NCBI RefSeq assembly: GCF_014451325.2
Contig: NZ_JACSCH020000003.1
Location: forward strand, 248,001 to 312,000
DNA length: 64,000 bases
Origin: Streptomyces sp. CB02980
GTDB taxonomy: Bacteria; Actinomycetota; Actinomycetes; Streptomycetales; Streptomycetaceae
Direction of reading: 5' to 3'
Shown: positions 41,125-50,428 of the stretch, in pieces
Numbering within the stretch: the stretch's first letter is position 1
Layout of the letters: each line of letters begins with the position of its first letter
The notes under the pieces: generated by a model
Seen by the model: the letters and a program-made list of their open reading frames with translations, nothing else
Databases searched by the model: none
Told to the model about the DNA's origin: nothing
Translations under genes and position numbers: made by a program

Positions 41125-44100
41125 TCCTCGTCGGAGGCGCCTTCGAGGTCGCCCTCGGTCTCCAGGAACACCTGGCGCAGCGCGGCCAGGGTCTCCGGGT
41201 CCGGCTTCTCCCACATGCCGCGCGACTCGGCCTCCAGGAGCCGCTCCGCGATGCCGTGCAGGGCCCAGGGATTGGCCTCCTTCAGGAAGGCCTGGTTCTC
41301 GGCGTCGAGGACGTACTCCTGGGTGAGCTTGTCGTACATCCAGTCGGCGACGACGCCGGTCGTGGCGTCGTACCCGAAGAGGTAGTCGACGGTCGCCGCC
41401 AGCTCGAACGCGCCCTTGTAGCCGTGGCGGCGCATCGCCTCGATCCAGCGCGGGTTGACCACGCGGGCGCGGAAGACCCGGGAGGTCTCCTCGACGAGCG
41501 TCCGGGTGCGGACGGTCTCGGGGCGGGTCGAGTCGCCGATGTACGCCTCGGGGGCCGTGCCCTTGAGCGCGCGGACGGTCGCGACCATGCCGCCGTGGTA
41601 CTGGAAGTAGTCGTCGGAGTCGGCGATGTCGTGCTCACGGGTGTCGGTGTTCTTCGCGGCCACCGCGATCCGCTTGTACGCCGTCTCCATCTCGGCGCGC
41701 GCCGGGCGGCCTTCGAGCCCGCGCCCGTACGCGTACCCGCCCCACACCGTGTACACCTCGGCGAGGTCCGCGTCGGTGCGCCAGTCGCGGGAGTCGATCA
41801 GCTGGAGGATGCCCGCGCCGTACGTGCCCGGCCGGGAGCCGAAGATACGGGTCGTGGCGCGCCGCTCGTCGCCGTGCTCGGCGAGGTCGGCCTGCGCGTG
41901 CGCCCGGACGTAGTTGTCCTCTGCGGACTCGCCCTCCAGGCCGGCGACCAGTCGTACGGCGTCGTCGAGGAGACCGATGACGTGCGGGAACGCGTCCCGG
42001 AAGAAGCCCGAGATGCGCAGGGTGACATCGACGCGCGGGCGGCCGAGCTCGGCGAGCGGGATCGGCTCCAGGCCGTTCACCCGGCGCGAGGCCTCGTCCC
42101 ACAGCGGGCGGACGCCCAGCAGGGCGAGCGCCTCGGCGACGTCGTCACCGGCGGTGCGCATCGCGCTGGTGCCCCACAGGGAGAGGCCCACGGACGTCGG
42201 CCACTCGCCGTTGTCGGTGCGGTAGCGCTCCAGGAGCGAGTCGGCGAGCGCCTGACCGGTCTCCCAGGCGAGCCGGGACGGCACGGCCTTCGGGTCGACC
42301 GAGTAGAAGTTCCGGCCGGTCGGCAGGACGTTGACCAGGCCGCGCAGCGGCGAACCGGACGGGCCGGCCGGGACGAAGCCGCCGTTCAGGGCATGCACGG
42401 CGTGGGTGAGCTCGTCGGTGGTGGCGGCCAGTCGCGGCACCACCTGCTCGCAGGCGAAGCGGAGCACGGCGTGCACCTCGGAGCCGTACGCGGCGGCGAC
42501 CGCCGGGACCGCGTCCACGGACCAGTCCGCCGCCTCCATCGCCTCGACCAGCTCGCGGGCCTTCGCCTCCGCCTCGTCGGCGGTGGTGCGGGTCGCGGCC
42601 GACTCGTCGAGACCGAGGGCCTCGCGCAGACCGGGCAGGGCCTGCGTGCCGCCCCAGATCTGGCGGGCGCGCAGGATGGAGAGGACCAGGTTGACCCGGC
42701 CCTCGCCCTCCGGGGCGCCGCCGAGGACGTGCAGACCGTCGCGGATCTGGGCGTCCTTGACCTCGCACAGCCAGCCGTCGACGTGCAGCAGGAAGTCGTC
42801 GAAGCCGTCGTCCTCGGGGCGCTGCTGCAGGCCCAGGTCGTGGTCGAGCTTGGCGGCCTGGATGAGCGTCCAGATCTGGGCGCGGATCGCGGGCAGCTTC
42901 GCCGGGTCCATCGACGAGATCTGCGCATACTCGTCGAGCAGCTGCTCCAGGCGCGCGATGTCGCCGTACGAGTCGGCGCGGGCCATCGGCGGCACCAGGT
43001 GGTCGACGAGCGTGGCGTGCACGCGGCGCTTGGCCTGGGTGCCCTCGCCCGGGTCGTTGACCAGGAACGGGTAGATCAGCGGGATGTCGCCGAGGGCCGC
43101 GTCGGGGCCGCAGGCGGCGGACAGACCGGCGTTCTTGCCGGGCAGCCACTCCAGGTTGCCGTGCTTGCCCAGGTGCACCATGGCGTCGGCGCCGAAGCCG
43201 CCGTCCTCGGCGCGGGCCGCGATCCAGCGGTAGGCGGCCAGGTAGTGGTGGGACGGCGGGAGATCGGGGTCGTGGTAGATCGCGATCGGGTTCTCGCCGA
43301 AGCCGCGCGGCGGCTGGATGAGGATCAGCAGGTTCCCGCGGCGGAGGGCCGCGAGGACGATGTCCCCCTCGGGGTTGCGCGACCGGTCCAGGAACATCTC
43401 GCCGGGCGCCGGGCCCCAGTGCTCCTCGACATGGGTCCGCAGCTCCTCGGGGAGCGTCGCGTACCAGCGCTTGTAGTCGGCGGCCGGGATGCGGACCGGG
43501 TTCTTGGCGAGCTGCTCCTCCGTCAGCCAGTCCTGGTCGTGGCCGCCGGCCTCGATGAGGGCGTAGATCAGCTCGTCGCCGTCGCCGGAGACGAGGCCGG
43601 GCAGGTCCTCGACGGGCCCGAAGTCGTACCCCTCCTCGCGGAGCCGCCGCAGCAGCGAGACGGCGGAGGCGGGGGTGTCGAGGCCGACGGCGTTGCCGAT
43701 GCGGGAGTGCTTCGTCGGGTACGCGGAGAGGACGAGCGCCAGCTTCTTCTCGGCGTTCGGGATGTGCCGGAGCCGGGCGTGCCGTACGGCGATCCCGGCG
43801 ACGCGGGCCGCGCGCTCGGTGTCGGCGACGTACGCGGGCAGCCCGTCCTCGTCGATCTCCTTGAAGGAGAACGGCACGGTGATGAGCCGGCCGTCGAACT
43901 CCGGGACGGCGACCTGGCTCGCGGCGTCCAGCGGGGAGAGACCCTCGTCGCTCTCCTCCCAGGCGGCGCGCGAACCGGTCAGGCAGAGGGCCTGCAGGAT
44001 CGGCACGTCGAGCGCGGCCAGCGCGCCCGCGTCCCAGGCCTCCTCGTCGCCGCCGGCCTGCGCCTCCGCGGGCTTGGTGCCGCCCGCCGCGAGGACGGTG

Positions 44101-44732
44101 GTGACGATCGCGTCGGCGGTACGGAGGGAGTCGAGCAGCTCCGGCTCGGGGGCGCGCAGGGAGGCCACGTACAGCGGGAGGGCCTGGGCGCCGGCGTCCT
44201 CGATCGCCACGCAGAGCGCGTCGACGAAGGCGGTGTTCCCGCTCATGTGGTGGGCGCGGTAGTAGAGCACGGCGACGGTCGGGCCGGTCGTCGTGCGGGC
44301 GGCGCGCTCCAGCGGGCCCCAGGTGGGGGCGGCCGCCGGGGACTCGAAGCCGTGCCCGGTGAGCAGGACGGTGTCGGAGAGGAAGCGGGCCAGCTGCTCC
44401 AGGTTCGCGGGGCCGCCGTGCGCCAGGTAGGCGTGCGCCTCGGTGGCGACGCCGACGGGGACGGTGGACGCCTCCATCAGCTGTGCGTCGGGGGCCTGTT
44501 CGCCGCTGAGGACGACCACCGGCTTTCCGGCCGCACGCACCGAGTCGAGGCCCTCCTCCCAGGAACGGAGGCCGCCGAGGAGCCGTACGACGACGAGCTC
44601 GGCCTCGGCCAGGAGACCGGTCAGGTCGGCCAGCGGGAGACGGGCGGGGTTGGCGAAGCGGTACTCCACCGGGCCGCCGGCCGCGCGGGCGCTGAGCAGG
44701 TCGGTGTCGGAGTGCGACAGCAGCAGAAGCAT
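41121..44732 (-). CDS. cobN: Cobaltochelatase subunit CobN
   Basis: A 1203-residue large subunit of the ATP-dependent aerobic cobaltochelatase, which inserts cobalt into hydrogenobyrinic acid a,c-diamide together with CobS and CobT or a ChlID-like pair (not in this window). Characteristic stretches are VLYYRAHHMSGNTAFVDALC, PTKHSRIGNAVGLDTPASAV, the signature MVHLGKHGNLEWLPGKNAGL, and TRIFGSRPGTYGAGILQLID near the C-terminal third. Length is normal for actinobacterial CobN. ATG 44732 follows GAGGAAGG and lies about 50 bases downstream of a cobalamin riboswitch, so expression should fall when B12 is plentiful. Confidence 0.97.
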   Translation of the reverse strand: MLLLLSHSDTDLLSARAAGGPVEYRFANPARLPLADLTGLLAEAELVVVRLLGGLRSWEEGLDSVRAAGKPVVVLSGEQAPDAQLMEASTVPVGVATEAHAYLAHGGPANLEQLARFLSDTVLLTGHGFESPAAAPTWGPLERAARTTTGPTVAVLYYRAHHMSGNTAFVDALCVAIEDAGAQALPLYVASLRAPEPELLDSLRTADAIVTTVLAAGGTKPAEAQAGGDEEAWDAGALAALDVPILQALCLTGSRAAWEESDEGLSPLDAASQVAVPEFDGRLITVPFSFKEIDEDGLPAYVADTERAARVAGIAVRHARLRHIPNAEKKLALVLSAYPTKHSRIGNAVGLDTPASAVSLLRRLREEGYDFGPVEDLPGLVSGDGDELIYALIEAGGHDQDWLTEEQLAKNPVRIPAADYKRWYATLPEELRTHVEEHWGPAPGEMFLDRSRNPEGDIVLAALRRGNLLILIQPPRGFGENPIAIYHDPDLPPSHHYLAAYRWIAARAEDGGFGADAMVHLGKHGNLEWLPGKNAGLSAACGPDAALGDIPLIYPFLVNDPGEGTQAKRRVHATLVDHLVPPMARADSYGDIARLEQLLDEYAQISSMDPAKLPAIRAQIWTLIQAAKLDHDLGLQQRPEDDGFDDFLLHVDGWLCEVKDAQIRDGLHVLGGAPEGEGRVNLVLSILRARQIWGGTQALPGLREALGLDESAATRTTADEAEAKARELVEAMEAADWSVDAVPAVAAAYGSEVHAVLRFACEQVVPRLAATTDELTHAVHALNGGFVPAGPSGSPLRGLVNVLPTGRNFYSVDPKAVPSRLAWETGQALADSLLERYRTDNGEWPTSVGLSLWGTSAMRTAGDDVAEALALLGVRPLWDEASRRVNGLEPIPLAELGRPRVDVTLRISGFFRDAFPHVIGLLDDAVRLVAGLEGESAEDNYVRAHAQADLAEHGDERRATTRIFGSRPGTYGAGILQLIDSRDWRTDADLAEVYTVWGGYAYGRGLEGRPARAEMETAYKRIAVAAKNTDTREHDIADSDDYFQYHGGMVATVRALKGTAPEAYIGDSTRPETVRTRTLVEETSRVFRARVVNPRWIEAMRRHGYKGAFELAATVDYLFGYDATTGVVADWMYDKLTQEYVLDAENQAFLKEANPWALHGIAERLLEAESRGMWEKPDPETLAALRQVFLETEGDLEGASDED

Positions 44733-44781
44733 GGCGAGCGCAGGCCTTCCTCGGGGTTGTCCGCGCCCCGGGTGGTCGTGT

Positions 44782-44925
44782 GGATGGCAGGAGTTCCTGA
44801 CTCACCCGTTCCGGTTCGTGCCGAGGCACGTCCGGTACGGGCTCACAGTGGCGGGACCGCGCCGGATTCTCACCGGGCTTCCTCCCCGGGGTCCTGGGAC
44901 CCCATGCCGTCTGCATAGTAGATCG
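44782..44925 (-). ncRNA. Cobalamin (AdoCbl-class) riboswitch
   Basis: Read on the minus strand, the leader contains GAAGCCCGGTGAGAATCCGG, then CGCGGTCCCGCCACTGTGA, then GTGAGTCAGGAACTCCTGCC, the ordered conserved blocks of the B12 riboswitch core including the B12 box near its 3' end (44786-44801). It lies directly upstream of cobN in the correct orientation. Ligand binding would repress cobN translation or transcription. Confidence 0.93.
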
Positions 44926-44962
44926 TGCGGTCGACGGGCCGGGCCGGGTCCCGGAGTCAGCC

Positions 44963-45022
44963 GGATCACACTGCGGATCACCCTGCGGATCACCCTGCGG
45001 ATCGCCCTGCGGATCACCTTGC
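44963..45022. repeat. Five 12-bp tandem repeats
   Basis: GGATCACCCTGC and four variants, each differing by at most one base, run without gaps over exactly 60 bases. They lie just upstream of the riboswitch (for minus-strand transcription) and 227 bases before cobG. Read forward in frame with cobG they would encode repeats of Arg-Ile-Thr-Leu, but no start lies before them, so a DNA-level role is more likely. Confidence 0.9.
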
Positions 45023-45065
45023 GCGCGGGATCGTGCGCCGGGCCCGCTTGCCGCCCCGGACCGAC

Positions 45066-45165
45066 CGGCCTCCGCCCCCGAACCCGAACGGCCTCCGCCC
45101 CGGACCGGCCGGCCTCCGCCCCCGAACCCGACCGGCCTCCGCCGCCGGACCTACCGGCCTCCGCC
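45066..45165. repeat. Five copies of CGGCCTCCGCC at about 22-bp spacing
   Basis: The core CGGCCTCCGCC recurs at 45066, 45089, 45110, 45133 and 45155, with CCCGAACCCGAC-type spacers. Together with the 12-bp array it fills the 324-base gap between the riboswitch and cobG. Confidence 0.75.
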
Positions 45166-45249
45166 CCCGCGGTCGGCCGGCCCGCGGTCGAGGGGCGGGC
45201 CGACCTGGCGGCCGGATCGCGCCCGGTGGCCGCCCGGGGGCCCGTCGGT

Positions 45250-46500
45250 ATGCTCGCCGCCATGCCGCCCACCCCGCCCCCGACGCCCGACCCGGGCGAA
45301 CCTCGCATACGGGACCGTGGCGACGCGTGCCCCGGGGCGCTGCGCCTGCACTCCGCCGACGACGGTCGCCTCGCCCGACTCCGCCTGCCCGGCGGCCGTT
45401 TGACGTCTCGTCAGGTCGAGATGCTGGCGGACGCGGCGGAGACCCTGGGCGACGGACGGCTCAGCATCACCTCGCGCGGCAACGCCGAGCTGCGCGGCCT
45501 CGCCGACGACTGCGGGGCCGAGCTGGCGGCGCTCCTCGACGAGGCGGGCCTGCTGCCCTCCCCCACCCACGAACGCGTCCGCAACATCGTCGCCTCCCCC
45601 GCCTCGGGCCTCGACGGACTCGGCGCCGCCGACGTGCAGTTGTGGGCCTGCGAGCTGGACGCCCACCTGCGCTCCGCGCCCTGGGCGGCGGCGCTTTCCG
45701 GCCGGTTCCTCTTCGTCCTCGACGACGGGCGCGGTGACGTCGCCGGGCTCGGCGGGGATGTGACCTTGGTCGCAGTGCGTGGCGGAGAGGCCGAGCTGCA
45801 CGTCGGCGGACGGGCCGTCCGGCTCGCGAGCTCCGACGCGCCCGGCGCGGCCCTGGCGGTGGCGGGCGGGTTCCTGGCAGCGGCCCGGAAGGCCGGAACC
45901 GGGGCCTGGCGGGTCCGGGAACTCCCGGAGGGGTACGCGGTGGACGTGGCGGAGTCCGGAGTGACGGCGCGGCCCGTAGCCGCGCCGGAACTCCCCCAGG
46001 GCCCGCCCCTCTCCCCCGGCGTCCTCGGGCCCGCCGCACTCTCCGTACTCGCCCCGCTCGGCCGCCTCACCGCCGCACAGCTCCGGGCGCTGCTCCCCGC
46101 CGAGGAGGTCCGGCTCACGCCCTGGCGCGGGGTCGTCGTGGCCGGGGCCGGCGCCGACCGGCTGCCCGCCCTCGACGCGGCCGGGCTCATCACCCGCCCC
46201 GACTCCCCCTGGGCCGGTGTCACCGCCTGCACCGGGCGGCCCGGCTGCGCGAAGTCCCTCGCCGACGTCCGCGCCGACGCCGGCCGGCTCGGTGCCGGGG
46301 ACGTCGACCACCCCGTCGAGCACACCGCCGCCCCCGTCCTCCCCGTGCACTTCTCCGGGTGCGAGCGCCGCTGCGGACACCCGCACGGCGCCTGGACCGA
46401 CGTCCTCGCCACCGCCGGCGGCGACTACCTGGTGGACGGCGTCCCCACCCCCCGTACCGCCCTGCCCGGAGCCGTGACCGCGGCCCGCACGACGAGATGA
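45250..46500 (+). CDS. cobG: Precorrin-3B synthase CobG
   Basis: A 416-residue siroheme/iron-sulfur monooxygenase-type protein of the nitrite/sulfite reductase ferredoxin family, which converts precorrin-3A to precorrin-3B with oxygen. The substrate arm [20 protein letters not shown] is near the N-terminus. The cluster ligands are [10 protein letters not shown] and [12 protein letters not shown], four cysteines. ATG 45250 has GGGGG nine bases upstream; ATG 45262 (MPPTPPPTP) is equally possible. The stop overlaps the cobH start (ATGA). Oxygen dependence marks this as the aerobic route. Upstream is repetitive DNA rather than a recognisable promoter. Confidence 0.93.
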   Translation: MLAAMPPTPPPTPDPGEPRIRDRGDACPGALRLHSADDGRLARLRLPGGRLTSRQVEMLADAAETLGDGRLSITSRGNAELRGLADDCGAELAALLDEAGLLPSPTHERVRNIVASPASGLDGLGAADVQLWACELDAHLRSAPWAAALSGRFLFVLDDGRGDVAGLGGDVTLVAVRGGEAELHVGGRAVRLASSDAPGAALAVAGGFLAAARKAGTGAWRVRELPEGYAVDVAESGVTARPVAAPELPQGPPLSPGVLGPAALSVLAPLGRLTAAQLRALLPAEEVRLTPWRGVVVAGAGADRLPALDAAGLITRPDSPWAGVTACTGRPGCAKSLADVRADAGRLGAGDVDHPVEHTAAPVLPVHFSGCERRCGHPHGAWTDVLATAGGDYLVDGVPTPRTALPGAVTAARTTR

Positions 46501-47150
46501 GCGAGAGCAACAGGATGTTCGACTACGAGAAGGACGGGGCGGAGATCTACCGCCGGTCCTTTGCCACGATCCGCGCCGAGGCGGATCTGGCGGGCCTGCC
46601 CGCCGACGTCGCCCAGGTGGCGGTCCGGATGATCCACGCCTGCGGCATGACCGACCTCGTACGCGACATCGCCTGGTCGCCGCAGGTCGTCACGAACGCC
46701 CGCGCCGCCCTCCGGGCCGGAGCGCCGATCCTCTGCGACGCGCAGATGGTCGCGAGCGGTGTCACCCGGCGCCGGCTGCCCGCCGACAACGAGGTGATCT
46801 GCACCCTCTCGGACCCGTCCGTGCCGGCCCTCGCCGCCGACCTCGGCACCACCCGCTCCGCCGCCGCCCTCGAACTGTGGCGGGACCGCCTCGAAGGCTC
46901 CGTCGTCGCCATCGGCAACGCGCCGACCGCCCTCTTCCACCTCCTGCAGATGGTCGCGGAAGGGGCCGGAAGGCCCGCCGCCGTCCTCGGCATACCGGTC
47001 GGCTTCATCGGCGCCGCCGAGTCCAAGGACGCCCTGGCCGCGCAGGACCTGGGCCTCGACTACCTCGTCGTACGGGGCCGGCGCGGCGGCAGCGCCATGA
47101 CGGCCGCCGCGATCAACGCGATCGCCCACGAAGCGGAGATTCAGAAGTGA
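46497..47150 (+). CDS. cobH: Precorrin-8X methylmutase CobH
   Basis: A 217-residue enzyme that moves the C11 methyl group to C12, giving hydrogenobyrinic acid. The catalytic His is in [18 protein letters not shown]. Other family marks are [33 protein letters not shown] and [19 protein letters not shown] 46497 overlaps the cobG stop by 4 bases, and its own stop overlaps the cobIJ GTG by 4 bases, so the three genes are translationally coupled. Confidence 0.97.
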   Translation: MSESNRMFDYEKDGAEIYRRSFATIRAEADLAGLPADVAQVAVRMIHACGMTDLVRDIAWSPQVVTNARAALRAGAPILCDAQMVASGVTRRRLPADNEVICTLSDPSVPALAADLGTTRSAAALELWRDRLEGSVVAIGNAPTALFHLLQMVAEGAGRPAAVLGIPVGFIGAAESKDALAAQDLGLDYLVVRGRRGGSAMTAAAINAIAHEAEIQK

Positions 47151-48631
47151 CCGGCAAGCTGTACGGCGTGGGGCTCGGTCCCGGCGACCCGAACCTGATG
47201 ACGGTGGCCGCCGTGAAGGCCATCGCCGCCGCCGACGTGATCGCGTACCACTCGGCCCGCCACGGCCGGTCCATCGCGCGCTCGATCGCCGCCGAGCACC
47301 TGCGTGAGGACCACATCGAGGAGCGGCTGATGTACCCGCTCACGGTGGAGACCACGGACCACCCCGGCGGCTACCGGGGCGCCCTGAACGACTTCTACGA
47401 GGAGGCCGCGGCCCGCCTCGCCGCGCACCTCGACGCCGGCCGCACCGTCGCCGTCCTCGCCGAGGGCGACCCGCTGTTCTACGGCTCGTACCAGCACATG
47501 CACAAGCGGCTCGCGGACCGCTACGACACGACCGTCATCCCCGGTGTCACCTCGGTGTCCGCCGCCGCCGCCCGGCTCGGCGAGCCGCTGTGCGAGGCGG
47601 AGGAGGTCCTCACGATCATCCCCGGCACCCTGCCGGAGGACGAGCTGACGGCCCGTCTCGCGGGCACCGACTCGGCGGTCGTGATGAAGCTCGGCCGCAC
47701 CTTCCCCACCGTGAAGCGGGCCCTGGAGCGGGCCGGCCGGCTCGACGACGCCCGGTACGTGGAGCGGGCGTTCATGGCGGGCGAGCGGACCGGCGACCTC
47801 GTGGACGTCGACCCCGGGTCGGTCCCCTACTTCTCCGTCGCCGTGCTGCCCTCCCGTGTCGACCGCGAACCCGCCGTACGCGAGCGGGGCGAGGTCGTCG
47901 TCGTCGGCACCGGCCCGGCCGGCGCGCCCTGGCTCACCCCCGAGTCGCGCGGCGCCCTCGTCAACGCCGACGTCCTCGTCGGCTACACCACCTACCTGGA
48001 CCGGGTGCCGGTGCTGCGCCCCGGGCAGATCCGGCACGGCTCGGACAACAAGGTGGAGTCCGAGCGCGCCGAGTTCGCCCTCGACCTGGCCCGCCGCGGC
48101 CACAAGGTCGCGGTCGTCTCCGGCGGCGACCCGGGCGTCTTCGCGATGGCCACGGCCGTCCTGGAGGTCGCCTGCGAGCCGGAGTACGCGGACGTGCCCG
48201 TACGGGTCCTCCCGGGGGTGACCGCCGCCAACGCGGCCGCCGCCGCCGCGGGCGCCCCGCTCGGCCACGACTACGCGACGATCTCGCTCTCCGACCGGCT
48301 CAAGCCCTGGGACGTCATCGAGGCCCGGCTGCGCGCCGCGGCCGCCGCCGATCTGGTCCTCGCGCTCTACAACCCGGGTTCGAAGTCCCGTACGCACCAG
48401 GTGGCCGCCGCCCGCGACCTCCTGCTCGAACTCCGGTCGCCCGAGACCCCGGTGGTCGTCGCCCGTGACGTCGGCGGCCCCGAGCAGTCGGTCCGGGTGG
48501 TGACCCTGAAGACCCTGGAGCCCTCCGAGGTCGACATGCGCACCCTGCTCCTCATCGGCTCCTCGCAGACGCGGGCGGTCGAGCGGGCCGACGGCCGGAC
48601 GATCACGTGGACGCCGCGACGCTACGGGTGA
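47147..48631 (+). CDS. cobIJ: Fused precorrin-2 C20- and precorrin-3B C17-methyltransferase (CobI-CobJ)
   Basis: A 494-residue bifunctional SAM-dependent enzyme. Residues 1-245 are Cob[36 protein letters not shown] and [18 protein letters not shown]. Residues 250-494 are Cob[54 protein letters not shown] and [11 protein letters not shown]. The fusion joins two non-consecutive methylations on either side of the CobG step. GTG 47147 overlaps the cobH stop. It is the last gene of the cobG-cobH-cobIJ operon. Confidence 0.96.
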   Translation: MTGKLYGVGLGPGDPNLMTVAAVKAIAAADVIAYHSARHGRSIARSIAAEHLREDHIEERLMYPLTVETTDHPGGYRGALNDFYEEAAARLAAHLDAGRTVAVLAEGDPLFYGSYQHMHKRLADRYDTTVIPGVTSVSAAAARLGEPLCEAEEVLTIIPGTLPEDELTARLAGTDSAVVMKLGRTFPTVKRALERAGRLDDARYVERAFMAGERTGDLVDVDPGSVPYFSVAVLPSRVDREPAVRERGEVVVVGTGPAGAPWLTPESRGALVNADVLVGYTTYLDRVPVLRPGQIRHGSDNKVESERAEFALDLARRGHKVAVVSGGDPGVFAMATAVLEVACEPEYADVPVRVLPGVTAANAAAAAAGAPLGHDYATISLSDRLKPWDVIEARLRAAAAADLVLALYNPGSKSRTHQVAAARDLLLELRSPETPVVVARDVGGPEQSVRVVTLKTLEPSEVDMRTLLLIGSSQTRAVERADGRTITWTPRRYG

Positions 48632-48658
48632 CGTCCCCGACCACCGACGGAGGTCCGG

Positions 48659-50230
48659 TCAGTCGCGGGTGAAGGTGCCGAGACCCGTCTCGTCCAGGTA
48701 CTCGACGCGGACGGTCTTGCCGTCCGGGGAGAACGTGACGCCGGTGGGGCCGACGGCGTTCTCCCCGCGCGTCGGGAAGCTGAACGTGTCGCCGTCGTAG
48801 TGCGTGAGCCGGTACGACTGGGGCTCCGGCCCCAGTCGCAGGACCAGACCGCCGTTCTCCTCGGCCACCGTCAGGCGGCCGTAGTAGTCGCTGCTGTACG
48901 TGCCGGCGTAGGCGCTGTCCGCCTTCGCGGGCGTCGCGTCGGCCGGCGGCTTCGCGAAGTCCGTGGCCGAGCGGCCGGCCTCCGCCTCCTGCTCGTACAG
49001 GGCGTTGACGATCGGCAGCCAGTCCCGGCTCGGCTTCCCGTCCTGCGCGGTGTCGAAGAAGTCGAGGGCGACGGCGTCGGCGACGCCGACCGGCGCGCCG
49101 TTGGTGAGGACGACGATGCCGAGCTGCTCGCCCGGCAGCATCGTGACGTTGGTGTGCGCGCCGAGCGCGAACGCGCCGGTGTGGGAGAGCCGGAGCCGGC
49201 CCTCGTCGTCGTACGACACGTTCCAGCCGAGGCCGTAGAAGCCGGTCCTCGCGGCGGGTGCGTGCGCCGGGTTGGCGACGGACTCGGGGTGGTGGGTGAG
49301 GTCGAGGGCGTCCTCGGCGACGATCCGCTTCCCGTCGAGCGAGCCGTTGGCGAGCTGGAGTCGCAGCCAGATCGCCATGTCACGGGCCGAGGAGCTGACG
49401 CCGCCGGCGGGGGACTGGGCGTCCGGGTCCCGGACGAACTGCGCCTTCCAGGTCCCGTCGGCCTGCTTGACGTGGCCGTGGGCCCGGTCGGGGTTCGAGA
49501 TGAAGTCCTGGAAGCTGGAGCTGGTGTCGTTCATGCCGGCGGGCTTGTAGAGGGTGTCCTCGGCGAGCTTCGCCCAGGACACGCCCTTCTCCGCTGCGAC
49601 GGACTCGGCGGCCGCCGTCAGGCCGAAGTTGGTGTACGCGTAGCTGGCGCGGAACGGCGCGAGGGGCTCGTACCGCAGGTGGGACAGGATGTACTCCTGG
49701 TCGTAGCCGAGGTCCTCGAGCAGGTCGCCCGCGTGGTCGGGGAGGCCGCTGCGGTGCGAGAACAGGTCGGCGACGGTCACATGGCCGGTGACCCACGGGT
49801 CCTTCAGCCGGAACTCGGGGAGTTCGGGGTTGACCGGCTTCTGCCAGCCCTCCACGCCGACCGCTCCGGAGACGACGGTGGAGGCGATCGGCTTCGACAC
49901 GGAGGCCAGCTGGAAGACGGTGTCGGCGTCGACCTTGCTCTCCTTGCCGACCTCGCGCACGCCGTATCCCCTGATGTGGACGACCTCGCCCTTGTAGACG
50001 ACGGCGACGGAGACCCCGGGCACCCCGGTCTTCCTCATCAGCTCCGTGACGCTCGGGTCCACCCGGGCGACGGCCCGGTCCACGTCCGCCCGGTCGAGCA
50101 GGGGCGGCGGCTGGGCCGGGGGAGGCTCGGGGGTGGGGGTCGGGGTCGGGGGCGGGGCGGTCCCGGCGAGGGAACCCATGCCCAGCACGGCCGCGAGCCC
50201 CGCTGTGACCAGCCATCGGACAGTAACCAC
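48659..50230 (-). CDS. Secreted serine hydrolase (class C beta-lactamase/DD-peptidase family)
   Basis: A 523-residue exported enzyme. I start at GTG 50230, the first plausible codon before the signal peptide VRWLVTAGLAAVLGMGSLAG; the ribosome binding site is weak. A Pro/Thr linker follows (PPPTPTPTPEPPPAQPPP). The catalytic SxxK is LASVSKPIAST, the YxN is YAYTNFG, and the third motif is HTG in LSHTGAFALG. A C-terminal lipocalin-like part (AGTYSSDYYGRLTVAEENGG) is typical of the family. It probably acts on cell-wall peptides or esters outside the cell. It has no link to cobalamin although it lies inside the cob locus. Confidence 0.9.
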   Translation of the reverse strand: MVTVRWLVTAGLAAVLGMGSLAGTAPPPTPTPTPEPPPAQPPPLLDRADVDRAVARVDPSVTELMRKTGVPGVSVAVVYKGEVVHIRGYGVREVGKESKVDADTVFQLASVSKPIASTVVSGAVGVEGWQKPVNPELPEFRLKDPWVTGHVTVADLFSHRSGLPDHAGDLLEDLGYDQEYILSHLRYEPLAPFRASYAYTNFGLTAAAESVAAEKGVSWAKLAEDTLYKPAGMNDTSSSFQDFISNPDRAHGHVKQADGTWKAQFVRDPDAQSPAGGVSSSARDMAIWLRLQLANGSLDGKRIVAEDALDLTHHPESVANPAHAPAARTGFYGLGWNVSYDDEGRLRLSHTGAFALGAHTNVTMLPGEQLGIVVLTNGAPVGVADAVALDFFDTAQDGKPSRDWLPIVNALYEQEAEAGRSATDFAKPPADATPAKADSAYAGTYSSDYYGRLTVAEENGGLVLRLGPEPQSYRLTHYDGDTFSFPTRGENAVGPTGVTFSPDGKTVRVEYLDETGLGTFTRD

Positions 50231-50428
50231 GCTTCCATTGAACGCCCGGAGGAAGCCGCTGTCGCGCCGGGCGGACCGGAGGCCGGAACTCGCTGGTCCA
50301 GCGGCGGAACCGGCCGGTAGAGTCCGCATCCGGCGGTGACCCGGCCCCACCCGGACCGCCCGACTCCCCCACGAGTCCGCACCACATCACCTGTTTCCCG
50401 TAGGTCCGGAAAGGGCCCTCTCTCTGTG

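Noticed and set aside
40323..44918. A 1531-residue plus-strand frame
   Set aside because: Antisense of cobN. It has no recognisable domain, and cobN is certain from family motifs and its riboswitch.
44963..45165. A CRISPR array
   Set aside because: The repeats are 11-12 bases, contiguous or spaced by only about 10 bases of similar sequence, with no unique spacers and no cas genes.
44443..45249. An N-terminal extension of CobG through the tandem repeats
   Set aside because: The frame is open upstream, but it would run through antisense cobN, the riboswitch and both repeat arrays. CobG homology begins only after about residue 15 of the chosen start.
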